From positions 62,001 to 126,000 of the forward strand of contig QANY01006236.1 in NCBI GenBank assembly GCA_003255025.1: DNA of 64,000 bases. Direction: 5' to 3'. The position numbers were made by a program, and so were the translations under genes. This stretch comes from Datisca glomerata. Taxonomy: Eukaryota > Streptophyta > Magnoliopsida > Cucurbitales > Datiscaceae. Under the pieces are notes generated by a model that ran no database searches, was not told the origin of the DNA, and saw only the letters and a list, made by a program, of their open reading frames with translations. Positions 1 to 9,808 of this stretch are shown piece by piece (the first letter of the stretch is position 1; each line of letters begins with the position of its first letter).

Positions 1-204
1 TGATTAAGGATTGATATCTTCAACAGTTTGTGAAGAAAGAAGAGTAGAAATGAGAAATCGAGAAGGAAACCCATGATGAAGGAAAACGCGATAACGGGAA
101 ACCTCTCTGGATTTTCAATACAATTATCGCATTGAACAAGCAAGAAGGAACTACTAAGAATGGGAGGAAAACATATTATAAGAATCCTATGTTATAGGAA
201 CACA

Positions 205-710
205 GGGAGAAATGAAGCTCTTTGAGTGACATCGGGAACCTTCCGTTGATATTTGATGACTTGAATTTGGAACACGACGAATGTCATAATGGTGCTTTGG
301 TTATTTCAATACAGGTTGGCAACTGTTTGTTGAGGAGAGTATTAATTGACGACGAGAGCGCTGATAATGTTTTACACCACTCCACCCTTAAGAAGATCTC
401 CATGGGACATCAGCAGCTGTAAGGTCCGTCACAACCACTCATAGGCTTTAACGGGGTTGTCATTTATTCTGAAGGAATTATTGTTGTTTCCGTGATTGCG
501 GAACCCTTCAATCATCTAATAGAATTTATAGCGTTGGACATCTCATCCCCGTACAATGCATTCTTGGGAAGAACCTGTTTGCACAAGATGAAAGTTGTAC
601 CGTTTACCTTTTACCAAGTGTTGAAATATCCATCTCTAGAAGGAATCAAGACCATAAAGGAAGATCAAGCTTTATCCGTATTTACGCTGTAATCGCATTA
701 GAATCTTCTA
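205..710 (+). pseudogene. Ty3/gypsy aspartic protease region (broken)
   Basis: The translation from 222 contains GALVISIQVGN followed by RRVLIDDESADNVLHHSTL. This matches the plant gypsy protease pattern, in which a strand of type ALVI.. leads to a LVD.GSSADVL active-site loop. The catalytic motif, normally D-S/T-G, reads D-D-E-S here, so the protease is probably inactive. A second open segment (492-692) continues in the same frame after an intervening stop near 420, with PYNAFLGRTCLHKMKVV matching the end of the domain. It sits directly upstream of RT, as expected. Confidence 0.7.
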
Positions 711-739
711 AGAAAATGACAACGGAAAAGAAAATAGGA

Positions 740-1830
740 GAGGAGGCCGCGGCTATGAAGCAATGGGTAGGTGGGCCCAAGGTACAAGGCAAAAGAAAAG
801 GCTGAGCTCATTTTACCTAGATGAGGAAACTCATAAGACAACCAACATCGGTGCCGACCTTAAACAAATAGAAAAGAAACAACTAGTAAATTTCTTGTAA
901 AGAAATAAAGACATCTTTGCGACTATGACACAAGAGATGACATGTATTCCCGAAAAACTATTATGCCATAAATTGAATATAGATCCCGCTGTCAAATTGG
1001 TAAAGCAACAAAAGAGGAGTTTCGCTCTAGAACGGAATGAGGTGATCAAAGAAGAAGTAGAGAAACCTTTGGAAGCAAGCTTCATCCGCGAAGTGGATTA
1101 TCTGGAGTGGCTCGCCAATGTAGTTATGGTAAAATAGAAGAACGAGAAATGGAGAATTTGTCTGGACTTCACCGATCTGAATAAAGCCTGCTCTAAAGAT
1201 GATTACCTGCTGCCAAGAATAGACTAGATTGTGGATGCTACCTCAGGACACGAACTTGTCATCTCCATGGATGCCTTCTCCAGATATAATCAGGTGAAAA
1301 TGTTCCACCCTGAATAAGAAAAAACCTCATTTATAGCTAAACATGGTACTTTCTGTTATAAGGTAATTCCCTTTTGGTTAAAAAATGCAGGCGCAACTTA
1401 TTAAAGGCTTGTGAACAAGATCTTCCACAAAGAAATTGGAAAAACTATGGAGGTTTATGTAGATGACATGTTGGTAAAGAGTTGTAAACGGGAAGACCAT
1501 ATTAAGGATCTTGACGAGGCCTTCTCAATCTTAAGAGAAAGCTCCATGAAATTGAATCCAGAGAAATGCACATTCTCTATACCTGGGGGAAAATTCTTGG
1601 GCCATTTGGTTAGGCAACAAGGAATTAAGGTTACCGCAGACCAAGTGAAGGCCATCATGGAGATGAAGTCCCCCAAAAATTAAACGAAGATACAAGGCTT
1701 GACAGGAAGGTTGGTAGAATTATACAGATTCCTCTCAAGGTCAATGGATAACTGCAAACCCTTCTTCACAAAATTAAGAAAGAATTTCGTTGACAGCTAG
1801 GATGAAGAATGTGAAGAGGTCTTTAACAGA
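740..1830 (+). pseudogene. Ty3/gypsy reverse transcriptase (broken)
   Basis: One frame, interrupted by stops, reads through the RT core. It starts with a linker of the HKLNIDPAVKLVKQQKRSF type (about 958-1014), then LDFTDLNKACSKDDY, then SMDAFSRYNQVKM, and the catalytic box YVDDMLVKS near 1456-1482. The YVDD aspartates are present. In-frame stops occur at about 1135, 1225, 1315, 1402 and 1681, several where relatives have glutamine (CAA/CAG to TAA/TAG). Reverse transcription is therefore not possible from this copy. The following stretch (1690-1830) resembles the thumb/connection region. Confidence 0.85.
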
Positions 1831-1839
1831 ATCAAGGAA

Positions 1840-2110
1840 TCCTTATCAACACTCTCGTTGCTATCAAAACCAGTACTTGGTGAGAAACTACTTTGTACAT
1901 GGGTGTATCGCAGAGAAGAAGAAAGGAAATAGAGACCCGTGTATTTTGTGAGCAAAAGTCTAGTTGTAGTTGAAACCAGATACAGAAGAATGTAGAAATT
2001 GGTGTTGGTTGTTGTGACAGCTGCGAGAAAGCTAAGACGTTACTTCCAAGCACATAACATAAAAGTACTAACAGACTCACTGATCGAAGTTTGTTACACT
2101 AATCTGAAGT
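1840..2110 (+). pseudogene. First (retroviral-type) RNase H, broken
   Basis: Directly after RT the translation reads RPVYFVSKSLVVVETRY, then a stop, then VVTAARKLRRYFQAHNIKVL and TDS. This is the usual Ty3/gypsy RNase H segment: YYVSK.L...E.RY..LEK, then the helix A.AARKLR.YFQ.H.I.V. It would degrade the RNA strand of the RNA:DNA hybrid. At least two stops break it. Confidence 0.7.
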
Positions 2111-2189
2111 CATCTGAAAAATGGTGAAATGGGAAATTAAGCTTGGCCAATATGAAATCCATTATGAGCCAAGAACGTCGATCAAGGGG

Positions 2190-2670
2190 GGAAGTTCTGG
2201 CTGACTTTGTAGAAGACCTCAACAGCGATGGAGTGGAAATTAAAAACGGACCACAGATCAGAGGAGAAAACGTGACCTGGAAGTTGTAGGTTGATGGAGC
2301 CTCAAATAACTAAAGGGTCAGAGCAGGAGTAGTAGTACATACCTCATTCGGAGAAACGCTAGAACACTCCATCTATTTTGGTTTCAACGCCTCAAATAAT
2401 GAAGCAGAGTATGAAGTCTTGATAGTGGGCATCTCCATGCTACATGAATTTGAGGTAACAAATGTGAAAATATTATGTGATTCAATGCTAATTGTGAACA
2501 TGTTATGGGAGAATTTACAGTGAAAGATGATAGGATGATAAGTTATTTACAATGGGCAAAGAGCTATTAAGCATGTTTAAAGGCTACGAGATTCATCAGA
2601 TCCCGAGAACATATAATGGTCATACTGATGCTTTAGCAAACTTGGGGTCAATGCTATAACTCCTGCACAA
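2190..2670 (+). pseudogene. Second (archaeal-type) RNase H, broken
   Basis: The reading WKL-stop-VDGASNN, then RAGVVVHTSFGETLEHSI and ASNNEAEYEVLIVGISML, then VKILCDSMLIVN, shows an additional RNase H. The D (VDG), E (NEAEYE) and D (CDS) catalytic positions are visible. The position after the first RNase H matches the dual-RNase H arrangement known for Tat elements. There is a stop at the second motif and a frameshift near 2505. Confidence 0.78.
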
Positions 2671-2689
2671 GAGGTGTGTTGGTAGAATT

Positions 2690-3849
2690 TCTTGAAAAGC
2701 CGAGTATTTTATTCATGTTGAACAATGTAGCAAATGTAGAAGTCGAGAGATAACCAAGCTGGCAGGATGACACAATCCATTACTTAGAGGATAGGACGTT
2801 GCTTGATGAAAAACTTCGAGCAAGGAAAGTCCAGTAGTAAAGTTTCAAGTACTGTTTAATTAATGGGTTATTAACAGAATGTCTTTTTCAGGTCCATATT
2901 TGAAATGCCTACAGGAAAAGGAAGCACAGTATGTGTTAGCCGAGATCCACGAAGGAATATGCAAAAATCATATAAGGGGAAGATCATTATCTCATTAAGT
3001 TTGAATGAAAAGTATTACTGGCCCAAAACGCATCAAGATGCCATGCAGTATGCAAGAAATTGTGACATCCCATAACCAAAATGGCTCTCGGAGAGCTCAG
3101 CACAGTGGCAAGCCCGTGGCCGTTCATGTATTGGCCATTTGATATTGTTGGACCACTTCCCATGGCGCCAACTTAGAAATGCTTTCTATTGGTAGCAACG
3201 GACTACTTTACCAAGCGGATTGAAGCCGAAGCTTTCTTGAAGGAAAAGTTAAGGGGTTCTTATTGAGAGTATAATATACATATACGGAATTTCACTCATC
3301 TCCGACAACGGTTTTCAATTCACAGGGAACATGGTGAAATATTTCTGCGAGGGCTTAAAAATTTCTAATCGATTCTCTACGTCATTTTATATGCAAGGGA
3401 ACAGATAAGTCGAACCATATTATACTTGACTGCATGAAGAAATGAGCGAAACACCTTTCGCTTTAGCATACGGAACATAAGCGATAATATCAGTTGAAAT
3501 TAGGAACCTGACTATGAAATTAGAACTGAACGAGTAACAAAATAAAGAACTTTTGATGGAAAGCCTTGTTATTTTGGAAGAAAGAAGAGAAACATTTCTG
3601 ATCTAGATAGCAAATTACAATTAGAAAAGAATAGCTTACTTTCAAAGAAGAATCCAAAGAGTGGAATTCCAGAAAGGAAACCTAGTCTTGAAGGTCTTCT
3701 AAACAGAAGGAAAGCTTGGGCCATCCTGGGAGGGGCCATATATTGTTAGCAGAATTCGTGGCAGTGGGTATTATCATCTAATAACGGAAGAAGGAGAAGA
3801 TTTGGAAAAACCATGGAATGATGTCCATTTGGAAAGAAATTTTATTTAA
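2690..3849 (+). pseudogene. Ty3/gypsy integrase (broken)
   Basis: Fragments of the zinc-binding segment (HEGICKNHIRGRS, near 2950) are followed by the core motifs: WPFDIVGPLPMAPT near 3121 (first Asp), LLVATDYFTKRIEAEAF near 3190, ISLISDNGFQFTGN near 3290 (second Asp), and a QGN..VEPY remnant near 3395 (Glu region). The sequence then shortens abruptly, with a deletion around 3420-3470. It resumes with LGPSWEGPYIVSRI and ends in PWNDVHLERNFI before a stop at about 3847, the usual C-terminus. Several frames are needed, so it is inactive. Confidence 0.8.
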
Positions 3850-3966
3850 AGTGTAAACATTTTATAGTGAATACTTTTCTGTCATTTTTTCCCGTAAGGG
3901 TTTTCCATGTAAAATACTTGGTGTCAACTCTCTCTCTCTCTCTCTTTTCTTCAATAGAAAATGGAG

Positions 3967-4475
3967 AAAATAAGGGCGCAAGTCCTTGGGAGCGGGCAAG
4001 TCGTAATTCTTACTCTTAAAATGAAATAAAGACACAAGCCCTTGGGAGTGGCAACTCGTAATTCCTACTCTTAGAATGAAATAAAAGCGCAATTCCTTGG
4101 GAGTAGGCAACTCATAAGTCCTACTCTAAAAAAGAAATAAGGGTATGGGTCCTTAGGAGCGGGCAACTCGTACGTCCTACTCTCAGAAGGAAATAATGGT
4201 GTGATTCCTTAGGATTGGGCAAGTCGTAAGTCCTACTCTCAGAAGAAAATAAGGGTGCAAGTCAGTGGGAGAGGGCAAGTCGTAAGTTCTACTCTCATAA
4301 GGAAATAAGGGTGCAAGTCATTGGGAACAGGTAAGTCGTAAGTCTTACTCTCAGAAGGAAATAAGGGTGCAACTCCTACTTTCAGAAGGAAATAAGAGCG
4401 CAAGTCCTTGGGAGCGGGTAACTCATAAGTCCTACTCTCAGAAGGAAATAAGGGCACATCCTTGAGAACGAGCAT
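3967..4475 (+). repeat. Tandem array, about 58 bp unit, ~9 copies
   Basis: Diverged copies of a unit that reads roughly 'gaaataagggtgcaagtcc' then 'ttgggagcgggcaagtcg' then 'taagtcctactctcagaag' follow one another. One copy, near 4370, is shortened. The array lies just downstream of pol. Open frames on the opposite strand across it come from the repeat structure and show no protein similarity that I recognise. Confidence 0.85.
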
Positions 4476-4873
4476 TCCATAAGACTAGTTGTCTAAAGCA
4501 AAATGGGGCTAGAAGCTAACAACGAATCTGTTTAAAAAAATTGTAATGCAAAGAGCATTCATTCCTTGAAAAAGGACCAAAAATAAAATCATAAGTACTT
4601 GAGAACGGATCATGAAAAATTGAACGAGTTATTGGTCCCTTTTTTGTAAAAGATGAAGAGAGATTCAATGCCAGATGATGGATGCAACTAAAATCACTGT
4701 AAGTCTTGCAACGAATAATACTAGCTAAATTTTCTCAAAGTCTTCACAAACAAATTTCATAATTGTTGACTTAAGTTATTGCAAGTTCTTTTTAGTTGCA
4801 AGATCTTTTCAATTTTACTAAGAGTTCAAAGAAAATCAAGGTATGACAAGAGAAAGGAAAATTTTCATTGATG

Positions 4874-5510
4874 ATGTCTGCTTGCATCCAAGCTCGCCAG
4901 ACGGGAAAATGAGCTCAACTTAGAGAAAAAATGTATGGCTAGCCTCCACAAGGAAAAAAATGATGTTAGTTTACATCCTAGCTTGCCAGACAGGAAAAGG
5001 AGCTCTAGTCAGAGTAGGTTTGTTTGGCTAGACTCCATAAGAAAAAAAAAGAGATGTCTGGCTTGCATTATAGCTCGTTAGGTGGGAAAAGGAGCTCTAG
5101 TCAGAGTAGAAATGTCTGGCTAGACTCCACAAAGAAAAATTTGATGTCTGGCTTGCATTCTAGCTCATTGAATGGGAAAAGGAGCTCTAGTAAGAGCAAA
5201 AATGCTTGGCTAGCCTCCACAAGGAAAAAAGTGATGTTTGACTTGTATCCTAGCTTGTTAGACAAAAAAATTAGCTCTAACTAGAATAAAAATGTCTGAC
5301 TAGCCTCCACAAGAAAAAGTGATGTTTGCTTTACATTCTAGCTCGTTAGACCGAAAAAGGGCTCTAGTTAGATCATAAATGTTTGGCTAGCCTCTACAAG
5401 CAAAAAAGTGATGTCTGATTTGCATCCTAACTTGCTAGAGGGGGAAAAGAGCTTCAGTGAGAGCAGAAATGTCTGGCTAGACTCCACAAGGAAAAACGTG
5501 ATGTCTTCCT
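4874..5510 (+). repeat. Tandem array, about 89 bp unit, ~7 copies
   Basis: The phrase 'gatgtctggcttgcatcc' recurs at about 4874, 4961, 5054, 5142, 5232, 5320 and 5409. Each copy is followed by a 'ctagctcg..agac.gg' block, 'ggagctctagtcagagcag' and 'tggctagactccacaagg'. Copies differ by substitutions and 1-4 bp indels. It is a second, unrelated array between pol and the 3' LTR. Confidence 0.88.
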
Positions 5511-6830
5511 CAGGTTGACCCAAGGGCAAAGGAGGAGAGACCTTCATGTCTAACTTCACAGCAACATCAACAACTCTCACTGGTTCCAACTGGGGAGGGA
5601 TTCGCTCCACAGGTTGACGCGAAGGTAAATGAGGGGAGACCTTCGTGTCTAGCTCATTGAAAATAGATGGGCCCGACATACTTGGGAGCCCCAGGGATAC
5701 AGGTGGGGACTTGGGCCTGTCCTACTGGACAAGAGGAGAGCATAGCATCCCGACAACTTTCTCTGACCAAGAAAAAGCCTGAGTAGCCTCTACATCTAGT
5801 CCTCGCAGTGACCAAGATGCCCCAGCATCGCTGCTTTAAAAATTAAGATATTCAAAAAGGAATCAAGTCGAGAACTAGATGAAGCATAATGAATAAAAGA
5901 ATCGTTAAACTAGAATTAGTACTTATGTCAAGAGTTTGCTCCACAAAACCATCAGAAAGCCCCGCCAAAGGCTCGTCGAGAAGACTGATTCCCTTCTCGG
6001 GATCAATGTTCTTGGAACACCAATTGAGACTGAAGGTGGGTTGGAAATCTTTCCAGCCTCTTCCTAATCATTGTAAAGGAAACAGTATAAGTTAACGCCT
6101 AAAGTAAAGACAAGCAGACCCCCCCCCCCTGGAAGGGCGAGCTCACATTCGGTCTCGAAGATCTTAGGGACCATGTGCACCAGCTGTGAGTCACCAAGAA
6201 GACCATCGCATAACCCGAAGATCATTAACCAACTATCCTTCCAATCCTTATACCAGGTCGGGATTCCACTCTTGATCCCCCTAACCCCTTTAGAACAACT
6301 AGTAATATAGTAGTAGCCCTAGTCACTAGGAGGCACCCCTCTGACCTTGCACATAGGAGGAGACTTCTACAAAAAAACAAAGTCAAGTTCATCTAGTGTG
6401 TGGTCCTCACCGTGATGTGATCTCTAGAGCACCCAACAGCCAACCAGAGTCCTCCATGAGCGATACCCATCGTAGAAAACCACTCCCTCGGGAAAAGGGT
6501 GTGAGGGAAGCCTCAACCCACACTCTAGTGAGCCAAATACAACCTAGTTCCCCCGTACCGTAGAGCATTTATCTTCTCGCCCACCTCCGACAGTCGTAAC
6601 TAAATATAGTCTGGGATATGATAAGCCCTCTGAATAGCGCCCAGGTCATCCTCGGTCAAGGAGGAAAGATATTCGTCAGCCTCCATCGGTCGACGAGCTC
6701 ACTCTAGCCAACATGGGTCTTGGAATCGGCACGGGGGTTAGTGGCCTTAGTTGACACATCAACATAAACCATCCAGTCTACGATCCCCCCAGAACAAAAT
6801 GATATGATGAAAATTTAGAGGAAAGGAAAA
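5500..6830 (-). pseudogene. Antisense gene of a Tat-type element (decayed)
   Basis: The minus strand, read from about 6760 down to 5370, gives recognisable but frame-broken protein. It includes MEADEYLSSLTEDDLGAI, VFYDGYRSWRTLVGCWVL, GYYYITSCSKGVRGIKSG and WYKDWKDSWLMIFG. The K.W......F...G pattern resembles plant 'putative gypsy-type transposon' proteins, which are encoded antisense between pol and the 3' LTR in Tat elements. That identification is by memory of the family, without a search. The C-terminal part is the proline-rich 5368-5679 segment, which runs into the 89-bp array. A GTAAGT site near 6867 (minus) could be a leader splice donor. Function of the family is not known to me. Confidence 0.6.
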
Positions 6831-7139
6831 AATCAAGAATTAAAAAACCAAGGCGAAGGAAGAGCAACTTACCAAGTAAAATGATGACGTCAAGGAGTGA
6901 GTGTCGGAACAAGAACGGGTAAACTTCAAGAAATCTTCCTAGACAACAGAACGGGAGAATGCATGCCTAAACTAATAGAAGAGAAGAGTTTCTGGTTTTG
7001 AAACTGGAAGGGCAAGAAAAGGAGAATAAAGAAAAGGTGGGATGACCCAATTCTGGTTTTGAAAGAACAAATGAAGTTTTTGCAAAGGGTTTCACTATCT
7101 CACCAGGAGTAAAATGGTTGAAAGAAGGGAGGAACCACC

Positions 7140-7149
7140 CATTTATAGG
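7140..7149 (-). promoter_or_regulatory. TATA-like box for the antisense gene
   Basis: Minus strand 'cctataaatggg' lies a few hundred bases upstream of the antisense reading frame and points away from the 3' LTR. The other Tat-type element has an equivalent box at 9701, so the antisense gene probably has its own promoter in both. Confidence 0.4.
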
Positions 7150-7570
7150 ACGTGGCCCATACGGCGATCGAAACTGTTATGTCGATCCAACGGCAAAGAA
7201 GGTACCATTCACAGGCCAATGAAGCGAGCTCGGGCACTCAAGCATCGCTCATAAATGTATGGAGGTGACATATACCGTATCATGGAGTCAAGCATCATGA
7301 ATCTCGTTCTTCGCTTCACGCGCCCACACATCATCATTATGACCACCTCAAAGAATAGTTGATTAATAAATTTAAAAAAGGTGAAGATATGCACGTATGC
7401 GGGTAAATCACTCAAAAGGACTGCCAAGTAGCTGATTCAATTAATCGTGGGTCTTATGGCCGAACGAGGTTCAAATGAAGTCTTTGAGGTGGTCATAATG
7501 ATGATGTGTGGGTCTTATTGAAAAATGAAGTCTTCAGACCTGGGCGGACATAACCTCCCAAATATTTGAT

Positions 7571-7580
7571 TGGGGGCACC
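7571..7580 (+). other. Polypurine tract
   Basis: 'tgggggcacc' immediately precedes the TG start of the 3' LTR. A short G-run at this position is the usual plus-strand primer site in plant gypsy elements. Confidence 0.7.
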
Positions 7581-8307
7581 TGTTATGGGCATTCCCTAAC
7601 TACAAGCAACATGGCATCACGTTTCTAACCACGCAAAGAGGTTTACGCCAGGAAAAGGTATTGGGGGCTCGAGCCCCCAAAGGGAGGAGGCTGACCTAGC
7701 CATGCCATTTCTAGGTAACTCGGGCTTCACCGACCTGAGCAGAAGAAGAGCGGCAAGAATGAGGTCCATTAAAAGAGATCGACTGGCCCCTTATTAGCTT
7801 TATCATTACTCTTTGAAAGTGATACTTCATGTGGCATCCTCCTATTTGATTCGAACGTCGACCGGGTCCAATCGTCATGATGAAATGTGAGATTAGCCTG
7901 TAATTAGTCGTTTCATCCAAATTTGACATGACCAGGGGCATGTCAGGGTTTAATACATATACCTTCACGCTAGATCAGGGGATAAGGGCATTAAATGCCA
8001 CCTCCAACTCATCATATCAATGAGGAACCGCCACACATCAAGGCTTCTTCGACACACTTCGTCTTCCAATGCTTTAAGTATAAATACCCCCACCCACCCC
8101 AAAAGTGGGTAAGCTATTTCTCCCTTGAAGAAAATTCTTCCAAATTTTTACCTGGATACTGACTTAGGCATTAGAGAGAAAACCACCATCGATTCTCTTC
8201 GTTCTTTGGGTTCTTTATTTATATTTTACAGATTTTCAGGCCAAGAGGGTTCCCAACCAAAAGAGGGAGCCAACGTATTCTTACTGTTGAGATTTTAGGC
8301 ATCAACA
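7581..8307 (+). mobile_element. 3' LTR of the first Tat-type element
   Basis: The 727-bp segment begins TGTTATGGGC right after the polypurine tract and ends ...GCATCAACA. It contains a clear TATA box, TATAAATA at about 8080-8087, followed by a pyrimidine-rich region, as expected for an LTR promoter and R/U5. The 5' LTR is outside the window, so the boundary and TSD (candidate actag at 8308-8312) cannot be checked here. Confidence 0.75.
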
Positions 8308-8831
8308 ACTAGCAAGAATTAAAATTAAAGTCTTAAGTAGCATAATTCTATGCTATTCAACACAAATTTTGACCCGGCAAATTGTTTAGAGAATCAAGCT
8401 TCATTATTTGCTAGTAGAAATTTTTTATACTTTGTTTGCTATTAGAAATTGTTATATTTTAACCAATATTGAATCAAGCTTCATCAAATATATCTAATTG
8501 GAGAAGAATTTTGAACTCGTGAGATTTGAGAAGAGTTTTGGGTGGCTATATAGATTATCCTCACGACCAACTTATAAGAAAATTGTAGATAATTTAACAA
8601 GGTATTCAAAATTTATGAGAGATATATGGGATGAATAATGGGGAAAGCTCATAAATTCTTTGATTATGACAGTAAGATTGTGTTTTTTATTATTTATAAT
8701 TAGAAGTGTTTTACATATTGAAATAACAACAATTTAGTTCATAGCTATGTCATATATATTTTTTCAAGTTGCAATTGCGTAAGTTTTAAAACATATTCAT
8801 GTGCATGTATAAGCATTTTAGGAAATATTAG
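8308..8831. other. Unassigned AT-rich spacer
   Basis: No convincing coding region or repeat. Before the second gypsy element inserted, this was continuous with 19337 onward. The last five bases (8827-8831, attag) are the left copy of that element's TSD. Confidence 0.6.
8827..8831. repeat. Target-site duplication, left (attag)
   Basis: Identical to 19332-19336, it directly abuts the LTR edge and fixes the element boundary. Confidence 0.88.
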
Positions 8832-9215
8832 TGTAAAAGGAAAAATGTCCTCACTCTAAAAATAAGAATAATAAGAGAGAGAGAGAGAGAATTCTCAATA
8901 AATAAGTATATGATTACTTCCGTCTGTATTCAATGAATTTACTTACAATTGACCTCTATTTATAGACTTTTGATTAGTCACAAGATTTAGCTAAATTCTG
9001 CTAAATCGGAGGAATCAAAAGAATATACCTCCTAGATTAATCTTATCACATCAGACTAAGTTTATCTAATCTAACAACTGCTCATATATGAATCGCCAGA
9101 TGGGATCCACGGTTCAGATGGGCTTTTCCGCTCGGCCACGGTGGCAATCCATTCTTCCGCTTCTAATTGGTCATGCTTGCTTATGTGGCTTCTCAGATGA
9201 TTTTTTACCTGTACA
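8832..9215 (-). mobile_element. 3' LTR of second Tat-type element
   Basis: It aligns throughout with 18928-19331: a shared 'aagaataataag' start, a GA-rich tract, 'gacctctatttata', 'tcagactaagtttatctaat', 'ccgcttctaat' and 'gattttttacct'. A minus-strand TATAAATA lies at about 8955-8964. Just inside it (9216-9227) the minus strand reads aataggggaatg, a plausible polypurine tract. Its copy of the 'accattagatggaacatga' section is shortened compared with the 5' LTR. Confidence 0.88.
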
Positions 9216-9376
9216 CATTCCCCTATTGCATTAATATCACATAGTGAAATTAACTTGCAATATTTAAATTTTCTGCCGTCATTGCACACCATTACTCTAC
9301 GCCTCTTCTTTTGTACACCATTTATGGTTTTCTCTCCCGTACTCTTTTGTTGTTTCATCTTCATGTTCGGAAAATG

Positions 9377-9545
9377 CCTTACATGTGCTATTCCAGAGAA
9401 ACCTTTCTTCTTCCCACTCAGAGAATGCTTTACACGTGTCATTTCAGAGCACCTCTTCATCTTCCCGCTCAGAGAAGGCTTTACTTGCGCTATTCCGGAG
9501 CAACCTTTCATCTTCCCACTCAGAGAATGCTTTACACGTGTCATT
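9377..9545. repeat. 60-bp tandem repeat, ~3 copies
   Basis: The block 'atgctttacacgtgtcattt' followed by 'agagcacctcttcatcttcc' and 'cactcagaga' recurs with a period of about 60 bp. It lies between the antisense-gene promoter and the 3' LTR. Open frames on both strands across it (for example 9071-9616 minus, with a repeated SLSGKMK motif) result from the repeat. Confidence 0.8.
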
Positions 9546-9700
9546 TCCTTACTTGTCAACAGTCGCGTCTTTTCATTTCTTATCTTGTCACTCAAATCTC
9601 CCAAGTCGTCGTTCAAATGGTCACATTCCCATTATCTTCAGTCCTCGATTGACCCGTTCCAACAAACCGTTCTTTACTCTCATTTGAAATCTTTCGCTTA

Positions 9701-9709
9701 TATATAAGG
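9701..9709 (+). promoter_or_regulatory. TATA box of the antisense gene
   Basis: 'tatataagg' stands 108 bp upstream of the ATG at 9809. A long pyrimidine-rich leader (ttccttcccc, tcctcctttcttcc) follows, which looks like a plant 5' UTR. It points away from the 3' LTR, opposite to pol. Confidence 0.6.
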
Positions 9710-9808
9710 TTTCCTTCCCCATTTTCTTCCTTCACTTTCTAGTTTTCTATCTTGTAAGTTCTCGTTATCATCCTCCTTTCTTCCTCTTTTCTTTTATTTT
9801 CTTTGATT

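Larger units (their letters stand above)
1..8307 (+). mobile_element. Ty3/gypsy (Tat-type) retrotransposon, 3' part
   Basis: The pol domains run protease, RT, RNase H, a second RNase H, integrase on the plus strand. They are followed by two tandem arrays, a minus-strand gene remnant, a purine-rich tract and a TG...CA LTR at 7581-8307. Integrase after RT/RNase H marks Ty3/gypsy. A second, archaeal-type RNase H and extra sequence between pol and the 3' LTR are known traits of the Tat lineage. The 5' LTR and gag lie outside the window. Stops and small frameshifts run through pol, so the copy is dead. Confidence 0.88.

Noticed and set aside
9071..9616. 181-residue minus-strand open frame
   Set aside because: It runs from the 60-bp tandem repeat into the LTR. 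The repeated SLSGKMK text reflects the DNA repeat and no domain is recognisable.
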